A stretch of 64,000 bases of DNA, taken from NCBI GenBank assembly GCA_022414725.1, contig CM039463.1, forward strand, positions 22,701,511 to 22,765,510. The letters are read 5' to 3'. Both the position numbers and the translations under genes were made by a program. Below, in pieces: positions 42,201-55,400 of the stretch (positions are counted from its first letter, which is position 1; every line of letters starts with the position of its first letter). This stretch comes from Microglena sp. YARC (lineage: Eukaryota > Chlorophyta > Chlorophyceae > Chlamydomonadales > Chlamydomonadaceae). Under the pieces are notes generated by a model, which worked only from the letters and a program-made list of their open reading frames with translations, had not been told where the DNA came from and made no database searches.

Positions 42201-45200
42201 GATAGTGCAGGAACACACCGTCACCGTCAAAGATGCCGTGACCAAAGTTTAGGTGGCCAAGCCAAGTAGGGAAGAGTTTCTTCATCATATTAGCCTTAAA
42301 CTGCTCAAAACCTTTCTTCGTCTGCAGATGGTAGGAGGGAGGGAGGTGGTAGGTGGGATGCGGGAGGAGGGAAGTGGGTGGGAGGTGGTGTGGGAGGTGG
42401 TAGGTGGAAGGTGGAAGGTGGATGTGAGAGGAGGGAAGTGGGTGGGAGGTGGTGTGGTAGGTGGAAGGTGGAAGGTGGTATGAGGGAGGTGAAAGGTGGG
42501 ACGGGGGAGGAGGGAGGTGGGATGTGGTCAGTGGTAGGAGGGAGATGGAAGGTGGGATATGGTAGGTGGTAGGTGGTAGGTGGTATGAGGAAGGTGGAAG
42601 GTGGGACGTGGGAGGAGGGAGGGGGGAGGAGCACGGTGGATGGGAGGAGGGAGGTGGGATGTGGTAGGGGGGAGGTGGGATGTGGGATGTGGTAGGAGGG
42701 ATGTGGGAGGAGAAAGGTGGTAGAAGGAAGGAAGGTTGTAGGAGGGAGGAAGGTGGTAGGAAGAAGGAGGGAGGTGGTGGGAGGGAGGTGGTAGGAAGGA
42801 GAAGGGAGGTGGGTAGGAGCAGGGAAGTGGGATGTGGTAAGTGGTAGGTAGTAGGAGGGAGGTGGAAGGTGGATGTGGGAGGAGGGAAGTGAGTGGGAGG
42901 TGGTGTGGTAGGTGGTAGATGGAAGGTGGAAGGTGGTAGGTGGTATGAGGGAGGTGGAAGGTGGGACGTGGGAGGAGGGGGGTGAAAGGTGGGACGTGGG
43001 AGGAGGGAGGTGGGATGTGGTCAGTGGTAGGAGGGAGATGGAAGGTGGTAGGTGGTATGAGGGAGGTGGAAGGTGGGACGTGGGAGGAGGGAGGTGGAAG
43101 GTGGACGTGGGAGGAGGGAGGGGAAGGTGGATGGGGAGGAGGGGAGGTGGGATGTGGTTGGGGGGAGGTGGGATGTGGGATGTGGTAGGAGGGATGTGGG
43201 AGGACAAAGGTGGTAGAAGGAAGGAAGGTGGTAGGAAGAAGGAGGGAGGTGGAGGGAGGAGGGAGGTGGTAGGAAGGAGAAGGGGGGTGGGTAGGAGGGA
43301 GGAAGGTGGTAGAAAGAAGGAGGGAGGGAGGGAGGGAGGTGGTAGGAAGGAGAAGGGGGTGGTAGGAGCAGGGAAGTGGGATGTGGTAGGTGGTAGGTGG
43401 TAGGAGGGAGGTGGAGGGTGGGACGTGAGAGAAGGGAGGTGGGATGTGGTAGGCGGTAGGTGGTAGGAGGGAGGTGGAAGGAGGGAGCTGGGTGGGAGGA
43501 GGGAGGTGGGATGTAGAAGGTGTTAGGAGGGAGGTGGGTGGGAGGAGGGAGGAGGGAGGTGGGATGTGGTAGGTTTAGGAGGGAGGTGGTTGGGAGGAGG
43601 GAGGTGGGAGGTTGGATGTGGTAGGTGTTATGAGGGAGGTGGGTGGGAGGTGGGAGGAGGGAGGTGGGATGTGGTAGGTGATAGGAGGGAGGTGGGTGGG
43701 AGGAGGGAGGTGGGAGGCGGGAGGTGGTAGGTGTTAGGAGGGTGGTGGGTGGGAGGAGGGAGGTGGTAGGTGGGAGGTGTTAGGAGGGAGGTGGTGGGAG
43801 GAGGGAGGTGGGATGTGGTAGGTGTTAGGAGGGAGGTGGGGGGGAGGTGGAGGTGATAGGTGGGAGGAGGGAGGTGGGTGGGAGGGATATGGTAGGAGGG
43901 ATGTGGGAGGAGAAGGGTGGTAGGACGAAGGAGGCAGGTGGTAGGACGGAGGGAAGTGGGAAGAAGGAGGAGGCAGGTGGTAGGAGGCAGGTGGTAGATG
44001 GTAGGAGGCAGGTGGTAGGAGGCAGGTGGTAGGAGGCAGGTGGTAGGAGGCAGGTGGTAGGAGGGAGATGGGAGTAGGAAGGTGTGAGGTGTGAGATGGC
44101 CAATGCCGATAATGAAGGGTAGAAATGGAGGTCACACACACACATACACAGACATATACACACACAAACACACACACACACACTCACACATATACACACA
44201 CGAACAGACACACACACAAACAGACACTCAAGCACAGACATACACACACTGTGCAAGTATACGAACACAGACACAGACACACACTAACATACGAAGACTG
44301 TGCATGTATACAAACACAGACATACAGGCAAACAAACAAACAGACACACACCGTGCATGTATACAAATACATACAGACATACATACTGTGCATGTATACA
44401 AACACAGACAAACATACAGAGACGGATACACACACTGTGCATGTATACAAACACAGACATACAGGCACACAAACAGACACACACTGTGCATGTATAAAAA
44501 ACATAACATACACACACTGTGCATGAATACAAACACAGACATACAGACACACAAACAGATACACACTGTGCACGTATACAAAACACAGACATACACACAC
44601 TGTGCATGTATACGAACACAGACATACAGACACACAAACAGATACACACTGTGCACGTATACAAAACACAGACATACACATACTGTGCATGTATACGAAC
44701 ACAGACATACAGACACACAAACAGACACACACTGTGCACGTATACATAACACAGACATACACACACTGTGCATGAATACAAACACAGACATACAGACACA
44801 CAAACAGATACACACACTGTGCACGTATACAAAACACAGACATACACACACTGTGCATGTATACGAACACAGACATACAGACACACAAACAGACACACAC
44901 TGTGCACGTATACATAACACAGACATACACACACTGTGCATGAATACAAACACAGACATACAGACACACAAACAGATACATACACTGTGCACGTATACAA
45001 AACACAGACATACACACACTGTGCATGTATACGAACACAGACATACAGACACACACTGTGCACGTATACATAACACAGACATACACACACTGTGCATGAA
45101 TACAAACACAGACATACAGACACACAAACAGATACACACACTGTGCACGTATACAAAACACAGACATACACACACTGTGCATGAATACAAACAGACATAT

Positions 45201-48200
45201 AGACACACAAACAGATACACACAATGTGCACGTATACAAAACACAGACATACACACACTGTGCATGTATACAAAACACAGACATACACACACCGTGCATG
45301 TATACGAACACAGACATACAGACACACAAACAGACACACACTTTGCACGTATACATAACACAGACATACACACACTGTGCATGTATACAAACACAGACAT
45401 ACAGACACACAAACAGATACACACACTGTGCACGTATACAAAACACAGACATACAGGCACACAAACAGACACACACACTGTACACGTATAGAAAACACAG
45501 ACATACACAAACTGTGCATGTATAAAAACATAGACAAACATACAGAGACAGACACACACACTATGCATGTATACAAACACAGACATACAGGCACACACAA
45601 TCAGACACACACACTGTGCATGTATACAAAACACAGACAGACGCACACTGTGCATGTATAAAAACACAGACAAACATACAGAGACACAGACACACACACA
45701 CACACTGTGCATGTATACAAGCAGACATACAGGCACACACACAAACAGACACACACACTGTGCATGTGGTCTTACCTGTGGCTGCATACCAGAGAAGAAG
45801 TTGAACAAGAAAACAACGGATTTCCCAGGGGATGTGGGACTCAGGTACAGAATCGTTGCGCCCCATCTCCCTCCCATTGAAGACCCAGACCTGGTGGTAG
45901 TGGTGGTGGTATTAGTTGTGGTGGTGGTAGTGTTGGTTGTGGTAATGATTTTGTTTTTTGCTGGGGGTTTGGTGGCGGTGGTAGGATGTGGGAGTCAGGT
46001 ACAGAACCGTTGCGCCCCATCTCCTTCCCATTGAAGACCCAGACCTGGTGGTAGTGCTGGTGGTATTAGTTGTGGTGGTGGTGGTGATGGTGGTAGTGTT
46101 GGTTGTGGTAATGTTTTTGTTTTTTTGTTGAGGGTTTGGTGGCGGTGGTAGGATGTGGGAGTCAGGTACAGAACCGTTGCGCCCCATCTCCCTCCTATTG
46201 AAGACCCAGACCTGGTGTTGGTGTTAGTTGTGGTGTTGGTAGTGTTGGTTTGTTTTTGGTGGATGTGGTGGTGGTGGTTTTGGGTATGGGTTTGGTGGCA
46301 GTGGTTTTTGTAGTGGTGGTGGTGGGATGTGGGAGTCAGGTACAGCTCAACTAACCTCTGTCTGTTGTAGCGAAAATGGGCTGGTGCGTGGAAGGCAAGG
46401 TTGGTGTAGGCAGCCATGAATCGAATGGTGAATGAATGCATTTTTAAAGTTTTTCGAGGGAATCGTTCGAAGGGGAAGTTTAGAACAAAGCAGGCAAGGA
46501 GGAGCGGAGCTTTCCTAATTCACTTGTGCCTGAGGTAGGGAACGCGGGCTGGTGCGTGGAAGGCAAGGTTGCTGGCAACAGCAATGAAGTCTAGGTGAAT
46601 GACCTCAAACCTTTTTAGTTTTTTTCCAAGGAATTCTTTTTTAGAGAAGTTAAAAACAAAGCTGGCAAGGAGGAGCGGAGCTTTCATAATTCACTTGTGC
46701 CTGAGGTAGCGAACACGAGCTGGTGCGTGGAAGGCTAAGTTGCTGGCAACAGCCATGCAGTCTAGGTGAATAACCACAAACGTTTTTAGTTTTTCTCCTA
46801 GGAAACAGTTTTTAGAGAAGTTTTTAACAAAGCTGGAAAAGCGGAGCGGAGCTTTCCTCGTTCCCTCGTACCTGAGGTAGCGAACGTGGGCTGGTGCATG
46901 GAAGGCAAGGTTGGTAGCACTCGACATAAAGTCAAGCTGAATGACCTTTAACTCGTTTTTTTTTAGAGGAAATCTGAGGGAATCATTTTTTTAGTAGGTG
47001 AAAACATGGCTGGCAAGGCAGAGCGGAGCTATCCTCATTCCCTCGTACCTGAGGTAGCGAACGTGGGCTGGTGCATGGAAGGCGAGGTTGGTAGCACTCG
47101 ACATGAAGTCAAGCTGAATGACCTTTAACTTTTTTAGAGGAAACCTGAGGAAATCATTTTTTTGTAGTTGAAAACATAGCTGGCAAGGCAGAGCAGAGCT
47201 ATCCTCATTCCCTTTTACCTGAGGTAGCGGACGTGGGCTGGTGCATGGAAGGCGAGGTTGGTAGCACTCGACATGAAATCTAGCTGAATGACCTCAAAGG
47301 TTGCCTTGTCCAAGTCATCAGGGAAGGGGAACATGGGGTCGACCTTGATGCCCTTAAAATGGGCTGGGTCAGCCAGCCCCCCTGAGCCCTCCTCTACATT
47401 GCCCTTGCCGTTGCGCAGGTCGATCATGGGCGTAGGGCCACCGGAGTCCCTGGATGAGCAGTTGGGATAGGTGTGTGTGTCAGTGTGTGTGTATGTCAGT
47501 GTGTGTGTGTGTGTGTGTGTGTGGTGGTGGTGGTGGGGGGGGGGTCATCCATGCCACCGGAGCCCTCCTCTACCTGGCTATTACTGTTGCGTAGGTCAAA
47601 TATGTGCACAGGGCCACCGGAATCTCTGATTAAGCATTTGGGTTGGAGGGAGGTGGTATGAGGGAGGTAGAAGGAGGGAGGAGGGAGGTGGGAGAAGGGA
47701 AGTTTTTACGATGACATGTCGCCATTCCTTTGCCATTCCGTCACTGCATGGCGATACATGGGTCTGGCTGAACTAGTCAGATATGGATCAGAAGCGGGTC
47801 GCACTGGGGTCACACCGAGTCACTCAAATTGCGTCCCTTAGCACAAAGAAAAACTTTTCCATTGCTCGGGTATTATATTCTTGATGAATGAGATGACAAA
47901 CATGCTTGCAAGTTGAAGATTAAAACTTGGAAATTAGTACGCCGTGCCACAGGCGTGAGATTGAGGGAACCCTCCTGTTTGCATGCATGCGTACATACTA
48001 GAGAATGGCTGCCATGTTAGGTTTATTTGGTTTCGCAGGCCCTCTGCGCCTGAGCTTGAATTACCGCGCGACAGACATGCATGATGACGTTTTCCAAACT
48101 GGGTCCTCCAGTGTTTCCAATGTTCACCATGGACATCTGCCAAACAAAACAACACAACTTTAACTGGTTGAGTGCGCATGACTTCAGTGGTGTTCGGGGG

Positions 48201-51200
48201 TTCAAGTTCTGTTGCTTGGGTACCATACTCTTGATGGACAGGGCTGTCAATATCATTCTGGTGAACCATGGCCATCAGCCAAACAAATAACATCATTCCA
48301 ACCTGCGTAGTGCCCATAACTTCCATGGTGTTCAAGTGTTCCAGTTCTATTGCTTGGGTACCATATGCTTGATGAACAGGGTTGTCCTGGTGAACCATGG
48401 CCATCAGCCAAACAAACAAGCACCATAACTCCAACATGTTGAGTGCTTACAACTTTCATGGTGTTCAGGTGTTCAAGTTCCATTGATTAGGTGTGACTAT
48501 GGCCATCAGCCAAACAAGTGAACACAACCCCTGTTGAGTGCCCATGACTTCCATGGTGTTCAGGTGTTCAAGTTCCATTGATTAGGTGTGACTATGGCCA
48601 TCAGCCAAACAAGTGAACACAACTCCTGTTGAGTGCCCATGACTTCCATGGTGTTCATGTGCTCAACTTCCATTGATTGAGAACCATGTCTTTGATAAAT
48701 GAGATGCAAAACTTGCATGGTGACGTTTTCCTAACTGGATCCTCCAGTGTTTCCGACGCTCACCAGCGCCATCAGCCAAACAACAAAACGCAACTCCAAC
48801 CTGTTTAGTGCCCATGCCTTCCATGGTTTTCAGGTGTCCAGGTGTTCAAGTTCCCTTGATTGGGCACTACCATGGCCATCAGCCAAACAACACAGCACAA
48901 CTCCAACCTGTCCATGACTTCCAAGGTGTCCAAGTTCCATTGATTGCGTCCCATGTCCTTAATGAATGAGATAACAAGCATGCATGTACATTGTATTGAT
49001 ACTGTGTCATCATAGTGGATGTTACAGTCCAGAGGTAGGTATAGTGTCCATAACTTCCATGGAGTTCAGGTGATCAAGTAACCCTACTTGGGCACTATAA
49101 TGGCCATGAGACAAGCAAGATAGTTGTTACAGTCCAGGGGTAGGCCAAATAGGCTAAAGGGGCTTTCCCAACCGTGACAGGAGGGGCTAATGAAAAACAT
49201 GCACGATAACATTTGCCAAGCTGGGTCCTCCAGTGTTTCCGATCGTCTCCATGGCCATAAGACAAGCAAGATAGTTGTTACAGTCCAGGGGTAGGCCAAA
49301 TAGGCTTAAAGGGCTTTCCCAACTGTGACAGGAGAGGCTATAACATAGAAGCACTGATGAACTGAACCCCAAACAATTGTTTTACTGACGCGGGCCCTTA
49401 GACCGTGCAACAGTGAAAATGTAATTCAAAAAATAACAGAATGACAGCTTACCTATTGAGTCTACCCAATCCATGGTGGCTAAAGTGTAGATGTCCAGGG
49501 TCCACCAAGTTTTCCAGCATTATATGGGGCCAGATGCTCCCCCCTCCCCACCCCCCCCCCACCCACCACCCACCACTCACCCCACCTACACTCACACAAC
49601 CACGTGCTACACTACAAATATAATTCAAACAAATAACAAAACGGCAGCTTACCTGTTCAGTCTACCCAATCCATGAGTTCATGCTTCAGTAATTAAAACA
49701 TTCAAACAAATAACAAAACTACAGCTTACCTGTTCAGTCTACCTAAGCCGTGGTGACTGAAGGGTAGATGTCCAGGGTCCACCAGGTTTTCAAGCAGCAT
49801 CTCGTAGCTGTAAGGTAGGTGTCTTGAGAAGCATGCCATGGGGTTCAGTTCACTGTACTTCTCCAAGAACTCGGGTACTGGAATGTACGTGTCAGCAGCC
49901 TCGGACACGGAGGCGGCATCAGGCCACACGAACAACATACCAGCGCGGACCTGCGGGGGTGAGGAGAAGGGGAGATGAGGGGAGGGGGGTGAGGAGGGGT
50001 AAGAAGGGGGGGGGCCTGGAGGGGCGTTGGAGGGGGAGGGGGGGGGAGGGGCAGGAAGGGGAGAAAAGGTGATATCTCCAACAACTCTGATATTATGATG
50101 TATATGTCAGCAGCCTCAGACACAGAGGCAGTATCAGGTCACATGAATAACATACCAGCGCGGACCTGTGAGGATGATGAGGAGGGGAGATGAGGGGAGG
50201 GGGGTGAGGAGGGGTAAGAAGGGGGGGAAGGAGGGGCATTGGAGGGGAGGATGAGAAGGGGGGAGGAGGGGGAGCGCTGGAGGGGGTGTGGCGAGGGGAA
50301 GAAGGGGGGGGGAGGAGGGGCATTTGACAGTGGGTGATGAGGGGCAGGAAGGGGAGGAAAGGTGATGTCTCCAACAACTCTGATACTAGGATGGACTTGA
50401 CAGCAGCCTCAGACATGAAGGCAGCACCTGGCCACACAAACAACTGACCAGTGGGGGTACCTGCGGGGGAAAGGAGGAGGGGAGATGAGGGGAGGGGGGT
50501 GAGGAGGGGTAAGAAGGGGGGGAAGGAGGGGCGTTGGAGGGGGGGTGATGAGGGGCAAGACGGGAAGGAAAGGTGATGCCTCCAACAACTCCTGCTTTAC
50601 ATCAGAGCTGAATCAAGGAAACAGGTACACCATTATATTCAGAGCGCTCTTGTCTCACCTGTGTGAGATATGACGTCGCTGCTGAGCGGGGGCTGCTGCA
50701 TGCAGCGGCAGCACAACTAATTATACTGTATCACAGCTTATGTGTGGCCACAGCTAATTATAGTGTGCTCTTGCCTCACCTGTGTGGGATATGACGTAGC
50801 TGCTGAGCGGGGGCTGCTGCATGCGGTGGCAGCACAACTAATTATACTGCGTCACAACTAGTGTGTGTCCAGGGCTAAATCTAGTGTGCCACAAACAATG
50901 TGTGGCCACAGCTAATTATAGTGTGTCACAACCAATGTGTGGCCACAGCTCATTATAGTATGCTGTTCTCTCACCTGTGTGGGATACGCTGTTGCTGCTG
51001 AGCGTGGGCTGTTGCATGCAGTGGCAGCGGCACGGCTGTCCTCAGCTTGCGGGACGGTAGTGCACTTGCCAGCACCACCGAACCTGTGACAGTGGAGGTG
51101 AGAGGGTGATGATAATGATGATGTGGGTGGAGAAGGAGGAGAAGAATGGAAGAGGGGGGAAAGAATGCTTCATGTGATGGCAGCAACACGGCTGCCTTCG

Positions 51201-52406
51201 GCTTGTGGGATGGTAGTGCACTTGCCAGCACAACCGAACCTGTGACAGTGGAGGTGAGAGGGTGATGATGATGATAGTAATGATGTGGGTGGAGGAGGAG
51301 GAGGAGGAGAGGAGGAGGAGAATGTAATAGGGGGGAAAGGCTTCTGCATGTGTTGGTGGTGGCTCGGCTGTCCTATGCCTGTTGCATGGTGGTGCATTTG
51401 CCAGCACAAACAAACCTACGAAAAATGTGTGAGAATGGTGGATTGTGGTGAGTGATGGTTGATGATGGAGGGGGGTGAGAGTGAGGGTGGTGATGATGAT
51501 GAGCAGGATTGGAATTGGGGGAAAAGGCTGCTGCATGTGGTGGTGTTGGCACGGCTGTCCTGTGCCTGTGGCATGGTGGTGCACTTGCCAGCACCAACAG
51601 ACCTGTGAAAAAGGTGCGAGAATGGTGAAATAAATTGAATGATGGTCGATAGGTCTATGATGGTGGGAGTGAGAGCGGAGGTGGAGATGATGATGAGCGG
51701 GATTGGAATTGGGGGGAAAGGCTGCTGCATGAGGTGGTGTTGGAAAGGCTGTCCTCTGCCTGCAGAGATAGATGGTAGGACATGATGGATGGTTGTGGCA
51801 ATGATGGGTGGAGGGGTGGAGGGGGTGGCTGCTAACGCCATGTATTTTTCAGGCAGGGATCTAGGTCCAAAGCAAATTTCTGTATAATTCTCTCATTTAC
51901 ACATAGTATTATATGATATAATATAATCTTTATATGCATATACTATTTTACACATAAGCAGATAGCTATCTATATAAGATATATAGCATATAATAGTATA
52001 TAGCATATAATTATCATTTACCACCCGCAATCTATACCTTACCTCCAACCATGGTATGAATCAAGCTTCAAAAGGAAAATGATATAAAGTGGATATAAAG
52101 CTTGCGATAATTTAAATATCGCTTGACATGTAACCATGGTACGAATTCAGATTTTAAATAAATATACAAACAAATAAATACATAAATAGAATAAATCTTA
52201 CAATAATTGAAATAACGACTTACCTCCACCCATGGTATGAGCATTGTAGAGTTCCATCCGACTCAATTCGTCCCTCTGCAAGTAATACATAAACATCCGG
52301 GTGAGCTGGCATACATAACAATCGGGGTTAGCTGTTCAGGGGGGTGGGGGGGGGGGGGGATTTAAAGGAGGTCATATCAATCTGATCACAAGAGGGGTGA
52401 GCTCTT

Positions 52407-52442
<36 letters not shown>

Positions 52443-55400
52443 AAGGAGGACATAACAATTGGGGTGAGCAGTTGAGGGGTGGGATATGAGAGGACGTAAC
52501 AAAAAGGGTGAGTTGTAGAGGTGGAGCATTTAAAGGAGGACATCACAGTCAGGTCACAACAGGGGTGAGCTGTTGAGGGGGATCATTGAAGGGAGGATGC
52601 CAAAGGGCTCTACAGAGGAGGGAAAACATCATGACCGCCCTTATCAACCTAAGGTGACCAGCTGGTAGGTGATGGTATTAAGGGAACCCCGTCTTACGAT
52701 GGTGGGGAACGAGCTGCTACTTTACCTGGACATAGCTACCATGGCGGTTGACAGCAACCGCAAACACTGAAGCATACCGTAGGGATTCGCTGCCTAATAC
52801 TTGGCAAGTCTTAGGCAGCTTTTAAACCCGCACCTTCATCATTTCAAGGAGCCCTACCATTGAGCCATTTGTCGAAACGGGATCTCCATCTGCATGCGTA
52901 AACTCAACATCGCTCGCCACAAGAGATGAAAGACATGCCAAGCTACTTAAACACTAACCTCCACTCAGTGTGTACCACCCCACCCCACACTAAGTGAGTA
53001 CTGCCCCACATTCAGTGTGTACCGCCCCATACTCACCACTTAGAGGTGCCAGCCGATGCGGGCAGGCATCATCAAACACGCGCCATGCACCCTTGTTTTC
53101 AGTGCTACTGGCAGCTTCCGAGGACTGCGGAGTGTTAGATGCATTGGAGTCCCACCACGCGACATACCGTCGTCCTATCAGTGTGACGGCGTGTGGACGG
53201 CTTTTGTCTAAATGTTCCACCAACAACACCGGCCACCAGTTCTTGAGCCAGTTGAAGGGAGTGGAGGGCTCCTCCAAACTGCATTGGTGTTGGGCAAAAG
53301 ATAAGAGAGATATCGAGGTATAAAAACAGTTTGTATGTATACAGGGGGCCGTCAGATGCATTAAGTCCCACCACACATAATGTCTACACCCTACCATTGT
53401 GACTGCATGTGGGCAGCTTTTTTTTAGATGCTCCACTAACACCGGCCACCAGTTATTGAGCCAGTTGAAGGGGATGGAGGGCTCCTCCACACTGCGTTGG
53501 TGTTAGTCAAAAGCTGAGAGATATAATGCAGTGTAAAAACAACACTACACATACATATATATACACCCACAGGGGGTCTGTCAGATGCAATGTAGTCCCA
53601 CCACACGAAATATCTACACCCTATCATTTTGACTGCATGTGGGCGGCTTTTGTCTTGATGCTCCACCAACACCACCGGCCACCAGTTCTGGAGCCAGTTG
53701 AAGGGGCTAAAGGGCTAAAGGGATAAAGGGCTGCTTAACACGGTTTTGGTAGGCAAGTTGGGCAAAATCTATGAGGCAACTTAGGAAGAAGCTGCTTGGC
53801 AAGTTAGGAAAGTTAGGACAGTTGGGAAAAAGCTGTTAGGCAAGTTGGGAAAAAGCTGCTTATAAAATTCGTATTAGCTAAGTTAGGCAAAAGCTGTTGG
53901 GCAAATAGGGCAAATGCTGTTAGGCAAGTTTGGAAAGAACTAAGACGGACTGGCAACCCAGAGGCGGAGCATTGAGAAAGAACACTGAGCAACAACATAT
54001 GTCGCTCCACAAGCCACACCACCCACAGCTTTTCTTATGTTCTGTTCCGATGCTCTGTTCTGTTCCAATGTACTGTACTGTTCTCTTCCAATGTGCTGCA
54101 AATGTAATATAAATCGCAGCCTTGCCCTCCGCTCCCTTCCCCCTGCCCGTGACTGCTGAAGTGTTTTTCTGTGTAGCTCGGGACATGCCCTTGGGACTTG
54201 TCTTATCCGCTTCGAGCAACAGCTTCTAGACAGCTCCCGGGGCCAGCCACTGACCTAAGCATCAAGATCTCATAAGTATTGGAAATACTGTCTTGTCAGC
54301 TTCCAGATGCACTACTTTGCTGAAGATTTGGCTGGGTGGCAAGCCAAGAGAGCTGCCTAGTAGCTGCTGCTGGTAGCTGAAAAGAAAAGCTATGCTTTCA
54401 ATTTGACTCTTTTATAATGAACCAATTTTGTGAAACCCACAACTTCAAAACAAAAGACAGCGAACCGAACATTCGTCAGAAAAATATACAAAATAATTAA
54501 ATCACAGAATATTTTTTAAGTAGAAAAACGTAGGTAGAGTGTTTGGGGGTAATAACGCCAACATTTTGGCACCTCTTACCCCTCAAAATCGTCATTGTAC
54601 ATGGTGCCTCTAGGCCAGCTATGTATGTATGTTACAGTCCAGGGGTAGGCCAGATAGGCTTAAGGGACTTGCCCAACCGTGATAGGAAGGGCTTAAAAAG
54701 AAAAAGCATTCTTAAACTGAGCCTCACACAATCGTTTTACCGACGGGGGCCCTGAATCCATGCTACATACAGTTACTACTGTGTGCTCAAAAGTGCCCAA
54801 ATTTGAGAATGAACTTGCTAAGCATCAGCTCTTGAGGATCGACGGCACCCTCCATATCCCTGCTCCCTCCATTCTCCCTGCTCAGTTCCCTGCTTTCCTT
54901 CTCCTGCACATCCCAAGCCATCACCAAACATTCACCCACCATACAGCCCACACCACCCCACCTACACCCTCACCCCAAACCCAAACCCACACATCTTAAC
55001 CGTTGCCAGAAATTAACCCACCATACACCCCACCCTACCCCCACATCCCAAACCCTCACCAAAAATCCACTACCATAAACCCCACCCAACCTACAACTAC
55101 ACCCCCACCCTCACACCCACCCTCACCACCACCACCACCACCACCAAACCCACACATCCCAAACCCTTACCAAACATCCACCCACCATAAACCGCACCCC
55201 CGCCTACACCCTCACCCACACCTTCACACCCACACATACCAACCCCTTGCCACCCCCACCACCCCTACACTCTCACACCCACACCCAACCTCACACATCC
55301 CAAACCCTTTCCAAACACCCACCCCCCATATACCCCACCCCACTTACACCCCCCACCCTCACACCCAACCACACATCCCAAACCCTTTTCAAACATCTAC

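Noticed and set aside
42305..43403. Pro/Ser- and Gly/Arg-rich frames of 160-300 codons
   Set aside because: Products of a GGGAGGTGG satellite in intron 7; open only because the repeat lacks stop triplets.
44091..45877. Very long Cys/Val- or His/Thr-rich open frames on both strands (up to about 550 codons)
   Set aside because: They follow a CA-rich minisatellite whose units keep all frames open. They lie within a PAO-like intron and have no codon or domain signal of their own.
47934..48437. 167-codon - strand frame in intron 5 as a PAO exon
   Set aside because: Exon 5 joins exon 6 directly in phase (LNR-DSGG), matching family spacing, and the frame lies in a minisatellite.
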